The position numbers and the translations under genes were made by a program. From NCBI GenBank assembly GCA_963640395.1, contig CAVHZH010000044.1:1-18581 (forward strand): 18,581 bases of DNA. The letters run 5' to 3'. Each line of letters starts with the position of its first letter. Position 1 is the stretch's first letter. This DNA comes from W0P33-017 sp963640395. GTDB taxonomy: Bacteria > Bacillota > Clostridia > Lachnospirales > Lachnospiraceae. Below are positions 1 to 7,980 of the stretch, piece after piece. A model generated the notes under the pieces. The model was given only the letters and a program-made list of their open reading frames with translations, was not told the DNA's origin and made no database searches.

Positions 1-11
1 TCGCAAAAGCG

Positions 12-54
12 ACCCGCCGCAGGCGGAGAATCCTGCAAAGCAGGATTCTTTCTT
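12..54 (+). terminator. Double hairpin, probable terminator of the upstream gene
   Basis: Two stems lie back to back: CCGCC/GGCGG (14-18 with 22-26) and AGAATCCTGC/GCAGGATTCT (27-36 with 40-49, loop AAA), followed by a T-rich run. This fits a rho-independent terminator for a gene left of the window. The same double hairpin recurs at 8641-8681 in the opposite orientation with one base changed, so it may be a dispersed REP-like repeat that also serves as a terminator. Confidence 0.6.
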
Positions 55-56
55 GT

Positions 57-85
57 TTGTAATTCATTAAAAACTATGCTATAAT
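57..85 (+). promoter_or_regulatory. Sigma-A-type promoter of the cdaA-glmM operon
   Basis: A perfect TATAAT (80-85) is preceded by TGC, giving an extended -10 (TGn). A weaker -35, TTGTAA (57-62), sits 17 bases upstream. The promoter lies just after the double hairpin and about 40 bases before the first gene, with no other good promoter seen before cdaA. Confidence 0.65.
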
Positions 86-122
86 ACGAACAACTATGTA
101 GTAAACCAGAATGGGGTGGAAT

Positions 123-524
123 ATGATTCATAACGAGCGCGTGCGCCATATGGTGCAATTACAGGCATTCAACGACCGCAAGGGAGGTAAATATTTTCCT
201 GTGGTCAAATATTTTCGCGGAGATTTTGTGGGGCTGCATATGCTCAGCGCCTTTGTCAGCGGCACCGTCTGTTTCGGTATCATGCTGCTGATGTGGGGGA
301 TCTGTAATATGGAAAAGCTCCTGACATCGATTGACACGATGGACTTAAAGCAGTTTGCGACGAAGATCGTGCTGCGGTATGTCATATTTGTCGTGCTGTA
401 TCTGATAGCTGTATATATCTATGCGCAGATCAAATACACCCGTGCCAAAAAAGAGATGAAAGGCTACAACCGCCACCTGAAACGGGTGATCGCGAGCTTT
501 GAACGGGACGGAGGGGAGTCATGA
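123..524 (+). CDS. Small membrane protein of unknown function, first gene of the cdaA operon
   Basis: I do not recognise this 133-residue protein. It has a basic N-terminal region, then two hydrophobic stretches at about residues 38-57 and 82-103 that look like membrane segments, and a basic C-terminal tail rich in Lys and Arg, so the ends are probably cytoplasmic. The ATG at 123 is preferred over the in-frame ATG at 111 because a G-rich ribosome binding site (113-119) precedes 123 while nothing suitable precedes 111. The stop overlaps the next start by four bases (ATGA), so the two genes are probably translationally coupled. The product is likely to act with the next membrane protein; a tie to c-di-AMP signalling is inferred from position only. 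Confidence 0.75.
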   Translation: MIHNERVRHMVQLQAFNDRKGGKYFPVVKYFRGDFVGLHMLSAFVSGTVCFGIMLLMWGICNMEKLLTSIDTMDLKQFATKIVLRYVIFVVLYLIAVYIYAQIKYTRAKKEMKGYNRHLKRVIASFERDGGES

Positions 525-1519
525 CAACATTATTGGAGATAAAAGAACAGATCCGGGGGTTCTGCAGCAGATATGAGATCTATCTGTACCCTGTGGTCAA
601 AAGTATTCTGGCATTTATCACGTTTTTGGTGATCCGCTCAAGGCTGGGCTATATGACAAGACTTGACAGCATGACACTGGTTTTAGTGCTGGCATTGTCG
701 TGTGCCCTGCTTCCGGTCAACATGATCGTCGTGTTCGCGGCGGTGCTTGTGCTGCTGCATCTGTACGCGCTGTCGCCGGCGGCGTGTGCGGTATGCTTTC
801 TGGTCATGTTTTTGATGTTTTTGCTGTATTTCAGGTTTTTGCCGAAAAAAGCGTATTATGCGGTACTCATGCCGCTGGCATTTGTGTTCCATATCCCGTA
901 TGTCATGCCGGTCGTGATCGGATTGCTCTGTGAAAATCCGGTGTCGGTGCTGGCGATGGTATGCGGCGGAGTGGTCTATTATCTGCTCGCAGGGATCGTG
1001 GTGAATGCATCCGGGATCGCAGAGATGACAGCGGACGATTCAATCGTCACAAAGTTTGGCGATGTGCTGAACCAGTTTATCAGCAATCGCGAAATGATCG
1101 CGATGCTGGCGATTCTGGTGCTGGCAGCGCTCGTCGTATGGTTTTTGCGGCGGCTGGCGGTCGATCACGCTTGGATCATTGCCATATCCACCGGTTGTCT
1201 GCTGCAGTTGGTGCTTAGTCTGATCTGTGATCTGCAGCTCAAGCTGCCGATCAGCATGCTCAGCGTGATACTCGGCGTGCTTGTGAGCGCGCTGGTCGGG
1301 CTGGTGCTGCAGTTTTTCTTTTTCAATCTGGACTATACGCGGACAGAGCGCGTCCAGTTTGAGGATGACGAATATTACTACTATGTAAAGGCTGTGCCGA
1401 AGATCTATATGCCCGGCACGGACAAGAAAGTACAGAAGTTCAGTGGAGAAGACGCACAGATTTCCAGAAAGGATCTGGCGCAGGAGATGGATATAGACGA
1501 GGAACTGCTGGATTTCTAG
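521..1519 (+). CDS. Polytopic membrane protein of unknown function upstream of cdaA
   Basis: This 332-residue protein has roughly eight hydrophobic segments between residues 25 and 275. They are followed by a cytoplasmic-looking tail of about 60 residues, with an acidic, tyrosine-rich patch (FEDDEYYYYVKAVPK, near residues 284-298) and an acidic C-terminus. No catalytic motif or transporter signature is visible. The start overlaps the previous gene (ATGA) behind GGAGGGGAG. The stop codon TAG lies inside a perfect palindrome (1516-1547). It is the second gene of the operon that continues into cdaA, so a role in envelope or c-di-AMP physiology is plausible but unproven. The conserved-looking tail may be a docking segment. 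Confidence 0.8.
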   Translation: MTTLLEIKEQIRGFCSRYEIYLYPVVKSILAFITFLVIRSRLGYMTRLDSMTLVLVLALSCALLPVNMIVVFAAVLVLLHLYALSPAACAVCFLVMFLMFLLYFRFLPKKAYYAVLMPLAFVFHIPYVMPVVIGLLCENPVSVLAMVCGGVVYYLLAGIVVNASGIAEMTADDSIVTKFGDVLNQFISNREMIAMLAILVLAALVVWFLRRLAVDHAWIIAISTGCLLQLVLSLICDLQLKLPISMLSVILGVLVSALVGLVLQFFFFNLDYTRTERVQFEDDEYYYYVKAVPKIYMPGTDKKVQKFSGEDAQISRKDLAQEMDIDEELLDF

Positions 1520-1547
1520 GGAAACGCTTTGATCAGCGTTTCCCTAG
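1516..1547. repeat. Perfect 13-bp-stem palindrome between orf2 and cdaA
   Basis: CTAGGGAAACGCT (1516-1528) pairs perfectly with AGCGTTTCCCTAG (1535-1547) around a six-base loop. There is no T-tract, so it is a poor rho-independent terminator. It may be a processing or stability element inside the operon. Its core GGGAAACGCT returns at 7942-7967 in another perfect hairpin, which indicates a dispersed palindromic repeat. Confidence 0.7.
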
Positions 1548-1580
1548 CAGATGGGAGCATCATTGGAAAGGAGAACACAC

Positions 1581-2480
1581 GTGCAGGGAATCATAAGCGG
1601 CATGGTAGCATTCCGTGATAAATATTTATTCTGGCTGAATATTCCGTCAGTGACACCGACAGATATTGTCGAGATCATATTGATCGCCTTTTTGCTGTAC
1701 AGCATTTTAGTCTGGATCAAAAATACGCGGGCGTGGGTGCTGTTCAAGGGCATCATTGTCATCGCAGTGTTTGTGCTGCTCGCAGCGCTGTTCCAGATGA
1801 ACACGATTCTGTGGCTGGCGAGCAGGCTGATCAACGTCGGTATTATCGCGCTTGCGGTCATTTTTCAGCCCGAACTGCGCAGAGCGCTGGATCAGCTCGG
1901 CAGAAAGCGGCTGTTCGGTATGTTCAGTTGGGATATCGACCGCGCGATCAAGCGTTTTTCGGAGCGCACGGTCAATGAGCTGGTCAAGGCGACGTTTGAG
2001 ATGGCAAAGGTAAAGACCGGGGCGCTGATCGTCATAGAAAAGGATATCGTGCTCGGGGAATATGAGCGTACCGGCATTGCGCTCGATTCGCTAGTGTCCA
2101 GCCAGCTGCTCATCAATATATTTGAGAAAAATACACCGTTACACGACGGTGCAGTCATTGTGCGCGGAGACCGGATCGTTTCTGCGACCTGTTATCTGCC
2201 GTTGTCAGACAATATGGAGCTGGATAAGGAGCTCGGTACGAGACACCGTGCGGCAGTCGGTATCAGTGAGGTCAGTGATTCGCTCACGATCATCGTGTCG
2301 GAGGAGACCGGATCAGTATCGACAGCGATCGGCGGCGTGATCCTGCGTGGACTGGATCACGAGGGTCTGAAAAAGCAGCTCATGGAACTGGCAGATGCCG
2401 GATATGGACAGTCGCGTCTGCAAAAGTTAAAGAGGAGGTTGAAGCATGGTCAGAAGAGTGTGGAAAGTCATAACGAATAA
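1581..2480 (+). CDS. cdaA: Diadenylate cyclase CdaA (c-di-AMP synthase)
   Basis: This membrane-bound enzyme joins two ATP into cyclic di-AMP, which controls potassium and osmolyte transport and wall homeostasis in Bacillota. Three N-terminal hydrophobic segments (about residues 25-100) precede the DAC domain, which carries both signature motifs: DGA (Asp189-Ala191, in LHDGAV) and RHR (Arg221-Arg223, in GTRHRAA). The length from the chosen start is 299 residues, slightly above the roughly 270-280 usual for the family. The extra length is a basic C-terminal tail. GTG at 1581 is chosen because AAAGGAG (1567-1573) lies seven bases upstream; an in-frame ATG at 1551 lacks such a site. The order cdaA-cdaR-glmM is the classic c-di-AMP operon. 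The gene overlaps cdaR by 35 bases. Confidence 0.97.
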   Translation: MQGIISGMVAFRDKYLFWLNIPSVTPTDIVEIILIAFLLYSILVWIKNTRAWVLFKGIIVIAVFVLLAALFQMNTILWLASRLINVGIIALAVIFQPELRRALDQLGRKRLFGMFSWDIDRAIKRFSERTVNELVKATFEMAKVKTGALIVIEKDIVLGEYERTGIALDSLVSSQLLINIFEKNTPLHDGAVIVRGDRIVSATCYLPLSDNMELDKELGTRHRAAVGISEVSDSLTIIVSEETGSVSTAIGGVILRGLDHEGLKKQLMELADAGYGQSRLQKLKRRLKHGQKSVESHNE

Positions 2481-3822
2481 CTTTGGACTGAAGCTCTTGG
2501 CGGCGCTGTTTGCGGTTATTTTGTGGCTCGTCGTGGTCAATATCGACGATCCCAAGCTCTCGCAGCGTTTCAGCGCGTCAGTCGTGATAGAAAATGCGGA
2601 CTATCTGACCGGGCAGGGCAAGTATTTTGAGGTGCTGGATGATACAAATACGATCGTATTTACCGTGACAGCCAAGCGGTCTTATCTGGAAAAACTCAGC
2701 AATACGGACTTCAAGGCAGTTGCCAATATGGAAAATGCGGCGATCGACAGTGAGACCGGCATCGGAAAGGTGCCGATCGAGGTGACGGCGCTGCGCTACA
2801 GCAGTCTGGTGACGATCAGCAAAGCGACTCAGAACCTCGAGATCGCGCTCGATGAGCTGGCGCAGCAGCAGTATATCGTCTCCGTGGATACGACCGGTAC
2901 GCTGCCGGATGGCTGTGCGCTGGGTGACGTGACCGTGTCCCCGAACCTGTTAAAAGTCTCGGGACCGCAGTCGGTAGTGAGCAAGATCGACCATGTGACA
3001 GCGAGCATCGATGTCACGAATGTGACGGAGGATGTCGTATCCAGTGTGATACCGGTTTTGTATGACGCTGACGGCAATGTAATAGATAAAACGAATCTGA
3101 CGCTCAACATGTCCACGGTGACCGTGACCGTGCGCATTCTCGATATCAAGGATGTTTCGCTCATGTTTAACGTGACGGGCACACCGGCGGACGGCTACGC
3201 ATATATGGATATGGAGTATGAACCGAAGACGATCTCCATCAAGGGAACGGCGTCGTCACTGAACAATGTGACGATGATCAATGTTCCGGAATCAGCGCTG
3301 GATATCAGCGGTGCAAGGGATGACATCACACAGGTCATAGATGTGTCCGAATACCTGCCGGCCGGGGTCACGATGGCAAATAAGAGTGATTCAAAGGTGA
3401 CAGTTACCGTGCATATCGCACGGCTTACGACCAAGACGGTGAATATCTTCCCGTCGTCCGTACAAGTGCTGAATCTGCAGGATGGCTACAAGCTGACGTT
3501 TAACACCTCCGTGATCCGTGTCGCGCTCAGCGGGGTTGAGTCAGATATGGAGCAGCTCGATACGTCATCCATCGTAGCCAGCATAGATGCGGGACAGCTC
3601 ACACCGGGCACACACGAGGTAGAGCTCGTACTCGACCTGGATGAGAATATCTATCATGAGCCGGAGACAGTGAGTGTGACGGTGAGTGAGGAACAACAGG
3701 AAGACACATCAGACACGTCAGACACGTCAGATACGTCGGACACCCCGGATGATACGGGCACGGATGAACCGGCAGATGACTCATCGGATACGGATGCGTC
3801 AGATACGGAAGAACAAAACTAA
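2446..3822 (+). CDS. cdaR: CdaR / YbbR-domain regulator of CdaA
   Basis: This is an extracytoplasmic, membrane-anchored partner of CdaA. A single N-terminal hydrophobic segment (about residues 13-30) is followed by roughly 370 residues of repeated beta-rich YbbR-type modules, with recurring patterns such as VTVTVRI and VTVTVHI at module ends. The last 45 residues are an acidic Ser/Asp/Thr-rich tail built on an S-D-T tripeptide repeat. AGGAGG lies upstream of ATG 2446, inside the end of cdaA. In other Bacillota, CdaR binds CdaA and modulates c-di-AMP output. Its place between cdaA and glmM supports the same role here. The number of YbbR modules, probably four, is judged by eye. Confidence 0.93.
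   Translation: MVRRVWKVITNNFGLKLLAALFAVILWLVVVNIDDPKLSQRFSASVVIENADYLTGQGKYFEVLDDTNTIVFTVTAKRSYLEKLSNTDFKAVANMENAAIDSETGIGKVPIEVTALRYSSLVTISKATQNLEIALDELAQQQYIVSVDTTGTLPDGCALGDVTVSPNLLKVSGPQSVVSKIDHVTASIDVTNVTEDVVSSVIPVLYDADGNVIDKTNLTLNMSTVTVTVRILDIKDVSLMFNVTGTPADGYAYMDMEYEPKTISIKGTASSLNNVTMINVPESALDISGARDDITQVIDVSEYLPAGVTMANKSDSKVTVTVHIARLTTKTVNIFPSSVQVLNLQDGYKLTFNTSVIRVALSGVESDMEQLDTSSIVASIDAGQLTPGTHEVELVLDLDENIYHEPETVSVTVSEEQQEDTSDTSDTSDTSDTPDDTGTDEPADDSSDTDASDTEEQN
3709..3744 (+). repeat. Nine-base tandem repeat coding for Ser-Asp-Thr
   Basis: Four consecutive nine-base units, TCAGACACG twice, then TCAGATACG and TCGGACACC, encode an S-D-T repeat in the acidic tail of CdaR. The first two are identical, so the tract could change length by slippage without breaking the frame. 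Confidence 0.8.
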
Positions 3823-3860
3823 GATTTAACATAAAACTGAAAGATTCGGAGGAATAATAC

Positions 3861-5210
3861 ATGGCCAGACTATTTGGCACAGACGGCGTGCGCGGTGTAG
3901 CGGGCGCAGAGCTCACGATTGAGCTGGCAACGAAGCTCGGTCAGGCAGGCGCTTATGTCCTGACAAAAGAAAAAGCACATAAGCCTACGATCCTCGTAGG
4001 CTGCGACACAAGAATATCCGGCGGGATGCTGGCAAATGCACTGGTAGCCGGTATCTGCTCGGTCGGAGCGGATGCGGTACATGTCGGCGTGCTGCCGACA
4101 CCTGCAGTCGCCTATCTCACGCGCAAGCACAAGGTCGATGCGGGTGTTGTGATCTCGGCATCGCACAACCCGATGGAATTCAACGGTATCAAATTTTTCA
4201 ACGGAGAGGGCTACAAGCTCTCAGATCAGTTGGAGGATGAGATCGAGGCATTGATCAAAGACGATATGTCAGGCATTTCACTGCCGACCGGCTCCGCCAT
4301 CGGCAGAGTGGAATACCGCTTTGACATGCAGGACGAATACATCCGCTTTATGAAACAGTGCGTGCCGGTTGACTTGAGTGGGCTGCGCATCGTGATCGAC
4401 TGCGCGGAAGGGGCAGCTTACCAGACATCCGTACAGACCCTGCGGCAGCTCGGGGCAGATCTGATCCCGCTGCACATTGACCCGGACGGAACGAATATCA
4501 ATGCCAACTGCGGCTCTACCCACATGGGAGAATTGCAGGCGCGTGTCGTCTATGAAAAAGCGGATGTCGGACTCGCATTTGACGGGGATGCCGACCGCCT
4601 GCTCGCTGTCGATGAAAACGGCGCGATCATAGACGGCGACAAGCTGCTGGCGATCTGCGGCAGCCATATGAAGCGCAAGGGCACACTCAAAAAGGACACG
4701 ATCGTTGTGACGGTCATGTCCAATCTTGGATTTTTTGCAATGTGCGAGCGCGAGGGGCTGCATGCGGAAAAAACAAAGGTCGGGGATCGCTATGTTTTGG
4801 AAAATATGCTGGAAAACGGCTACAATATCGGGGGAGAACAGAGCGGACATATCATTTTTCTGGATGACAATACGACCGGGGATGGCCTGCTGAGCGCACT
4901 GCATCTGCTCGAGGTCATGGTCGAGACAAAGGAGCCGCTGTCAAAGCTGGCACAGATCATGGAGATCTATCCGCAGGCACTGGTCAATGCAAAGGTGCCG
5001 AACCACAAAAAGGAGCATTTCATGGAGTATACCGAGATCGCACATGCGATCGAGGAGCTCGAGCAGAAGTTTCAGGGAGAAGGCAGAGTGCTCATACGTC
5101 CGTCCGGCACAGAGCCGCTTGTGCGTGTCATGATCGAGGGAAAGGATCAGGCACAGATCGAAAAGGAGGCACATGCGCTGGCAGAGCTGATCACGAATAC
5201 AATGCTATAG
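3861..5210 (+). CDS. glmM: Phosphoglucosamine mutase GlmM
   Basis: This cytoplasmic enzyme turns glucosamine-6-phosphate into glucosamine-1-phosphate on the route to UDP-GlcNAc. The length of 449 residues is typical. Visible motifs are the start LFGTDGVRG, the catalytic phosphoserine loop ISASHNP with Ser101, the metal-binding loop DGDADR (Asp241-Arg246), the sugar-binding GEQSGH, and the phosphate-binding RPSGTEP near the C-terminus. ATG 3861 follows GGAGG. The gene lies 38 bases after cdaR with no terminator between. GlmM is known to bind and inhibit CdaA in several Bacillota, which links wall precursor supply to c-di-AMP. GlmS, the preceding enzyme of the pathway, is encoded at 10035-11870. 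Confidence 0.98.
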   Translation: MARLFGTDGVRGVAGAELTIELATKLGQAGAYVLTKEKAHKPTILVGCDTRISGGMLANALVAGICSVGADAVHVGVLPTPAVAYLTRKHKVDAGVVISASHNPMEFNGIKFFNGEGYKLSDQLEDEIEALIKDDMSGISLPTGSAIGRVEYRFDMQDEYIRFMKQCVPVDLSGLRIVIDCAEGAAYQTSVQTLRQLGADLIPLHIDPDGTNINANCGSTHMGELQARVVYEKADVGLAFDGDADRLLAVDENGAIIDGDKLLAICGSHMKRKGTLKKDTIVVTVMSNLGFFAMCEREGLHAEKTKVGDRYVLENMLENGYNIGGEQSGHIIFLDDNTTGDGLLSALHLLEVMVETKEPLSKLAQIMEIYPQALVNAKVPNHKKEHFMEYTEIAHAIEELEQKFQGEGRVLIRPSGTEPLVRVMIEGKDQAQIEKEAHALAELITNTML

Positions 5211-5219
5211 GAGTAAACA

Positions 5220-5483
5220 ATGGTTCGTAAAAAAGTAATCGTAAAAAATCCGACCGGGCTGCATCTGCGCCCGGCAGGTATATTGTGTAATGAGGCTGTG
5301 AAATACAAGAGCAGGGTCTATTTCCGCTACGGTGACGACGAGGCAAATGCCAAGAGCGTCCTGAGTGTCCTCGGTGCATGCATCAAATGCGGCACCGAGC
5401 TCGAATTTGAGTGCGAAGGCGAGGACGAGCAGGAAGCGCTGGATGCGGTTGTAGCGGTCGTAGAAAGCGGACTGGGTGAATAA
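5220..5483 (+). CDS. HPr-family phosphocarrier protein
   Basis: This 87-residue protein has the HPr fold signature. The phosphorylated histidine is at exactly position 15 in GLHLRPAG, and the regulatory serine is at exactly position 46 in NAKSVLSVLG. Both sites are therefore present, unlike Crh, which lacks His15. In the family, His15 passes phosphate from enzyme I to sugar permeases, and phospho-Ser46 serves catabolite control in Bacillota. It begins nine bases after glmM, without a terminator, so it is probably in the glmM operon. No other PTS gene is in the window. It may be a second HPr used for regulation near amino-sugar metabolism; that is inference. Confidence 0.9.
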   Translation: MVRKKVIVKNPTGLHLRPAGILCNEAVKYKSRVYFRYGDDEANAKSVLSVLGACIKCGTELEFECEGEDEQEALDAVVAVVESGLGE

Positions 5484-5497
5484 GACGTTTGTCCGGC

Positions 5498-5653
5498 GCA
5501 GCGCGAGCAAATCCATGTCTGATTTTGCTGCTTTTGCACGATGGAGACGAGACTCCAAATTGTGGAAGCCATTGCTGACACAATTTTGTTTTGCGGAGGC
5601 TCATCGGAATGGTTCGTGCAATAAAGCAAAACAGACATGCTTGCGAGAGCTGC
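5498..5653. repeat. Long imperfect inverted repeat (structured element C)
   Basis: The ends pair over long arms: GCAGC (5498-5502) with GCTGC (5649-5653), GCAA (5507-5510) with TTGC (5641-5644), ATGTCTG (5515-5521) with CAGACAT (5632-5638), TTTTGC (5523-5528) with GCAAAA (5626-5631), and TGCACGA (5535-5541) with TCGTGCA (5614-5620). Inside are a TGGAG/CTCCA hairpin and an AAATTGTG/CACAATTT stem. It begins 15 bases after the HPr stop. It could be a MITE-like element or a structured RNA; it has no T-tract and does not look like a simple terminator. Confidence 0.7.
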
Positions 5654-5656
5654 ATC

Positions 5657-5662
5657 TATAAT
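5657..5662 (+). promoter_or_regulatory. Possible -10 box for the glycan gene pair
   Basis: A perfect TATAAT sits just past the right end of element C, about 110 bases before the sugar transferase. No good -35 lies at the right distance, so this promoter is tentative. The remaining intergenic sequence to 5760 shows nothing else I can support. Confidence 0.35.
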
Positions 5663-5774
5663 GTATAGTTGCAATTGGAGCGTGCCTGTGCGATACATGT
5701 GCGCGCATGACCAAAAAGCATAATTACAAGAGAAAAAAAGGGGAAAGCTTCGGGGGTACTAAAGGAGCAGAAAA

Positions 5775-7136
5775 ATGGAAAATAAACACTATCAGTACAA
5801 GCGGATATTTATGTTCTGGGCGAGCGTGCTGTTCGTCGCATCCCAGACAGCGGTGTACGCATGGCAGTGGTACAATATCTATGCAAACATCATGCTGGTC
5901 AAATACTACCGGCGTGGTGACTGGGCGATCATCGCACTGTACGCATTGTATTGCGTCCTGTTTTTAAAAATATTCGGCGGCTTCAAGGTCGGCTACCTGA
6001 GAAATATGGATGCGCTGTATGGACAGGCACTCGCCATCCTGTTCCAGAATGCGGTTGCATACCTGCAGCTGGCATTGCTGGGCTTGTGGCGGTTCGGAAC
6101 ACACATGGAGCACTTTATCTACCTGATCATCATAGAAGCGGGACTGGCGGTGGTGTGGACGCTGTTCACCAGACATTTCTATGCAAAGATCTATCCGCCG
6201 CATCAGATGCTGCTGATCTATGGGAACATCAGTCCGCAGAACCTCATTTCCAAGCTGGGTTCCAGACAGGACCGCTACCAGATCCGGGAGACCATCCGGC
6301 TGGATGCGGGCATGGATGTGATTTTAAAAAAGATCAAGGAATACGACACGATTCTCATCGGAGACATTCCGTCGCATGAGCGCAACCAGTTTTTAAAATT
6401 CTGCTATTGGCATGAGATCCGCTGCTATAGCATACCGAAGATCTCGGATATCATCATCACCGGATCGGACTGGATCGACCTGTTTGACAGTATCCTCATG
6501 CTCAACCGCAACAATGGTCTGTCGATCGGGGAGCGCTTCTTTAAGCGCCTCATGGACATCGTGATCTCGCTGGTGGCATGTGTCATCCTTTCGCCGATCA
6601 TGCTCATCATCATGATCGCGATCAAGGTATATGACCACGGTCCCATTTTTTACACGCAGGAGCGTATCACGCGGGACGGCAAACCGTTCCAGATCCTCAA
6701 ATTCCGCAGCATGATCGTGGAATCCGAGGAGAAGGGCGCAAGGCTCGCCGCTGCAAACGACGACCGCATCACACCGGTGGGACGCATCATCAGGCGCACG
6801 CATTTTGACGAGCTGCCCCAGTTGTTCAACATTTTAAAGGGCGAAATGTCCCTCGTCGGTCCCAGACCGGAGCGGCGGGAGATCTTTGAACAGTATGAGG
6901 AAAGCATCCCCGAATTCAAATTCCGCCTGAAAATGAAGGCAGGTCTGACCGGCTATGCGCAGGTTTACGGACAGTACAACACCGTGCCCTACGACAAGCT
7001 CAAGCTCGATCTGACCTATATCGAAAAATATTCATTCTGGCTCGACATCAAGCTGTGTTTTCTCACGGCAAAGATCCTGTTCCAGAAAGAAAAATCAGAG
7101 GGTGTGGACGATTCGCAGACGACAGCGCTGCAATAG
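5775..7136 (+). CDS. Polyprenyl-phosphate sugar phosphotransferase (WbaP/WcaJ type)
   Basis: This 453-residue membrane enzyme moves a sugar phosphate from a nucleotide sugar to undecaprenyl phosphate, the first step of a surface polysaccharide. Hydrophobic segments at about residues 10-30, 45-65, 80-105 and 112-132 form an N-terminal membrane region, followed by a nucleotide-binding-like domain. A further membrane helix (about 262-287) precedes the bacterial sugar transferase domain. That domain has KRLMDI (257-262), a LKFRSM segment, FDELPQ with Asp345-Glu346, and VGPRPE. AAAGGAG lies upstream of ATG 5775. The gene abuts the next glycosyltransferase. The sugar transferred cannot be told from sequence. 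Confidence 0.95.
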   Translation: MENKHYQYKRIFMFWASVLFVASQTAVYAWQWYNIYANIMLVKYYRRGDWAIIALYALYCVLFLKIFGGFKVGYLRNMDALYGQALAILFQNAVAYLQLALLGLWRFGTHMEHFIYLIIIEAGLAVVWTLFTRHFYAKIYPPHQMLLIYGNISPQNLISKLGSRQDRYQIRETIRLDAGMDVILKKIKEYDTILIGDIPSHERNQFLKFCYWHEIRCYSIPKISDIIITGSDWIDLFDSILMLNRNNGLSIGERFFKRLMDIVISLVACVILSPIMLIIMIAIKVYDHGPIFYTQERITRDGKPFQILKFRSMIVESEEKGARLAAANDDRITPVGRIIRRTHFDELPQLFNILKGEMSLVGPRPERREIFEQYEESIPEFKFRLKMKAGLTGYAQVYGQYNTVPYDKLKLDLTYIEKYSFWLDIKLCFLTAKILFQKEKSEGVDDSQTTALQ

Positions 7137-7163
7137 ATGTCCGCAGCCAGTCAGGAGATACAG

Positions 7164-7922
7164 ATGCTCGTATCAGTGATTATACCGGCATACAATGCAC
7201 AAAAATATATCGCAGATGCCGTCCGTTCCGCGTTAGAGCAGGAAGGCTTGGCGGAGGACGAGCGTGAGATCATCGTGATCGATGATTGCAGCAGCGACCA
7301 GACGGAGCGCATCATGGAGACTTTTGCGTCTGACCCGGCAGTCAGATATATAAAAAATGAGCGCAACTGCGGAGTCGCTGAGACGCGCAACCGCGGCATA
7401 CGGTTGGCTCGTGGCAAATATATCGCATTTCTGGATGCGGACGACTGGTGGGAGCCGGACAAGCTCGCCGCACAGCTTTCGCTGCTGGAGCGTACCGGGG
7501 CACCGCTGTGCTACAGTGCCCGCCAGCTGCACAGGGCGGACGGCACATCGACCGGGCGCACGATCCACGTGCCGGAGCGCGTGACTTATAGGCAACTGCT
7601 GTATACAAATGTCATTCCCTGCGGCTCGGTCGTCCTGCGCACCGACATCGCAAGGGAATTTTATATGAGCCATGAGGAACTGCACGAGGACTACATTCTC
7701 TGGCTGCAGGTGTTGAAAGCCTACGGCGCGGCAGCAGGCATTGATGAGCCGTATCTGCACTGCCGTCTGAGCGAGGGCGGAAAATCGCGCAATAAGCTGC
7801 GGTCTGCGCGGATGCAGTACGGTGTGTACCGGCTGATGGGATTTGGGATCATAAAAAGCATGTATTATATGTGCTCCTATGCATGGCACGGAGTGAAAAA
7901 ATATTACGGCTCGCAGCCATGA
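7164..7922 (+). CDS. Family 2 glycosyltransferase
   Basis: This 252-residue cytoplasmic GT-A-fold enzyme transfers a sugar from a nucleotide donor, probably onto the lipid-linked product of the preceding gene. The start VSVIIPAYNA is typical of the family. The nucleotide-binding acidic pair is in VIDDCSSDQT (Asp40-Asp41), and the metal-binding motif is LDADDWW (residues 90-96). ATG 7164 is preferred because AGGAGA lies six bases upstream; the in-frame ATG 7137 touches the previous stop and has no ribosome binding site. There are only two genes in this glycan cluster, fewer than in a full polysaccharide operon, so other genes must lie elsewhere. A perfect 16-base palindrome (7919-7934) spans its stop codon. 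Confidence 0.92.
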   Translation: MLVSVIIPAYNAQKYIADAVRSALEQEGLAEDEREIIVIDDCSSDQTERIMETFASDPAVRYIKNERNCGVAETRNRGIRLARGKYIAFLDADDWWEPDKLAAQLSLLERTGAPLCYSARQLHRADGTSTGRTIHVPERVTYRQLLYTNVIPCGSVVLRTDIAREFYMSHEELHEDYILWLQVLKAYGAAAGIDEPYLHCRLSEGGKSRNKLRSARMQYGVYRLMGFGIIKSMYYMCSYAWHGVKKYYGSQP

Positions 7923-7941
7923 TCTGCAGATCATACACATA

Positions 7942-7967
7942 GGGAAACGCTGATTAAAGCGTTTCCC
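7942..7967. repeat. Perfect palindrome GGGAAACGCT/AGCGTTTCCC
   Basis: A ten-base stem (7942-7951 with 7958-7967) closes a GATTAA loop. It shares its core with the palindrome at 1516-1547. It lies right after the glycosyltransferase and could end that transcript, but no T-tract follows. Confidence 0.7.
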
Positions 7968-7980
7968 CCGCCGGAGGCTA

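Noticed and set aside
1551..1580. Upstream ATG start for cdaA
   Set aside because: The AAAGGAG site at 1567-1573 serves GTG 1581; no comparable site precedes 1551.
4278..4904. A 208-codon open frame on the minus strand inside glmM
   Set aside because: It lies wholly within a clear glmM gene, has no family-like motif, and reflects codon bias on the opposite strand.
7919..7934. Perfect 16-base palindrome at the glycosyltransferase stop
   Set aside because: It is short, without a loop, found once, and could easily be chance; recorded only in the gene entry.
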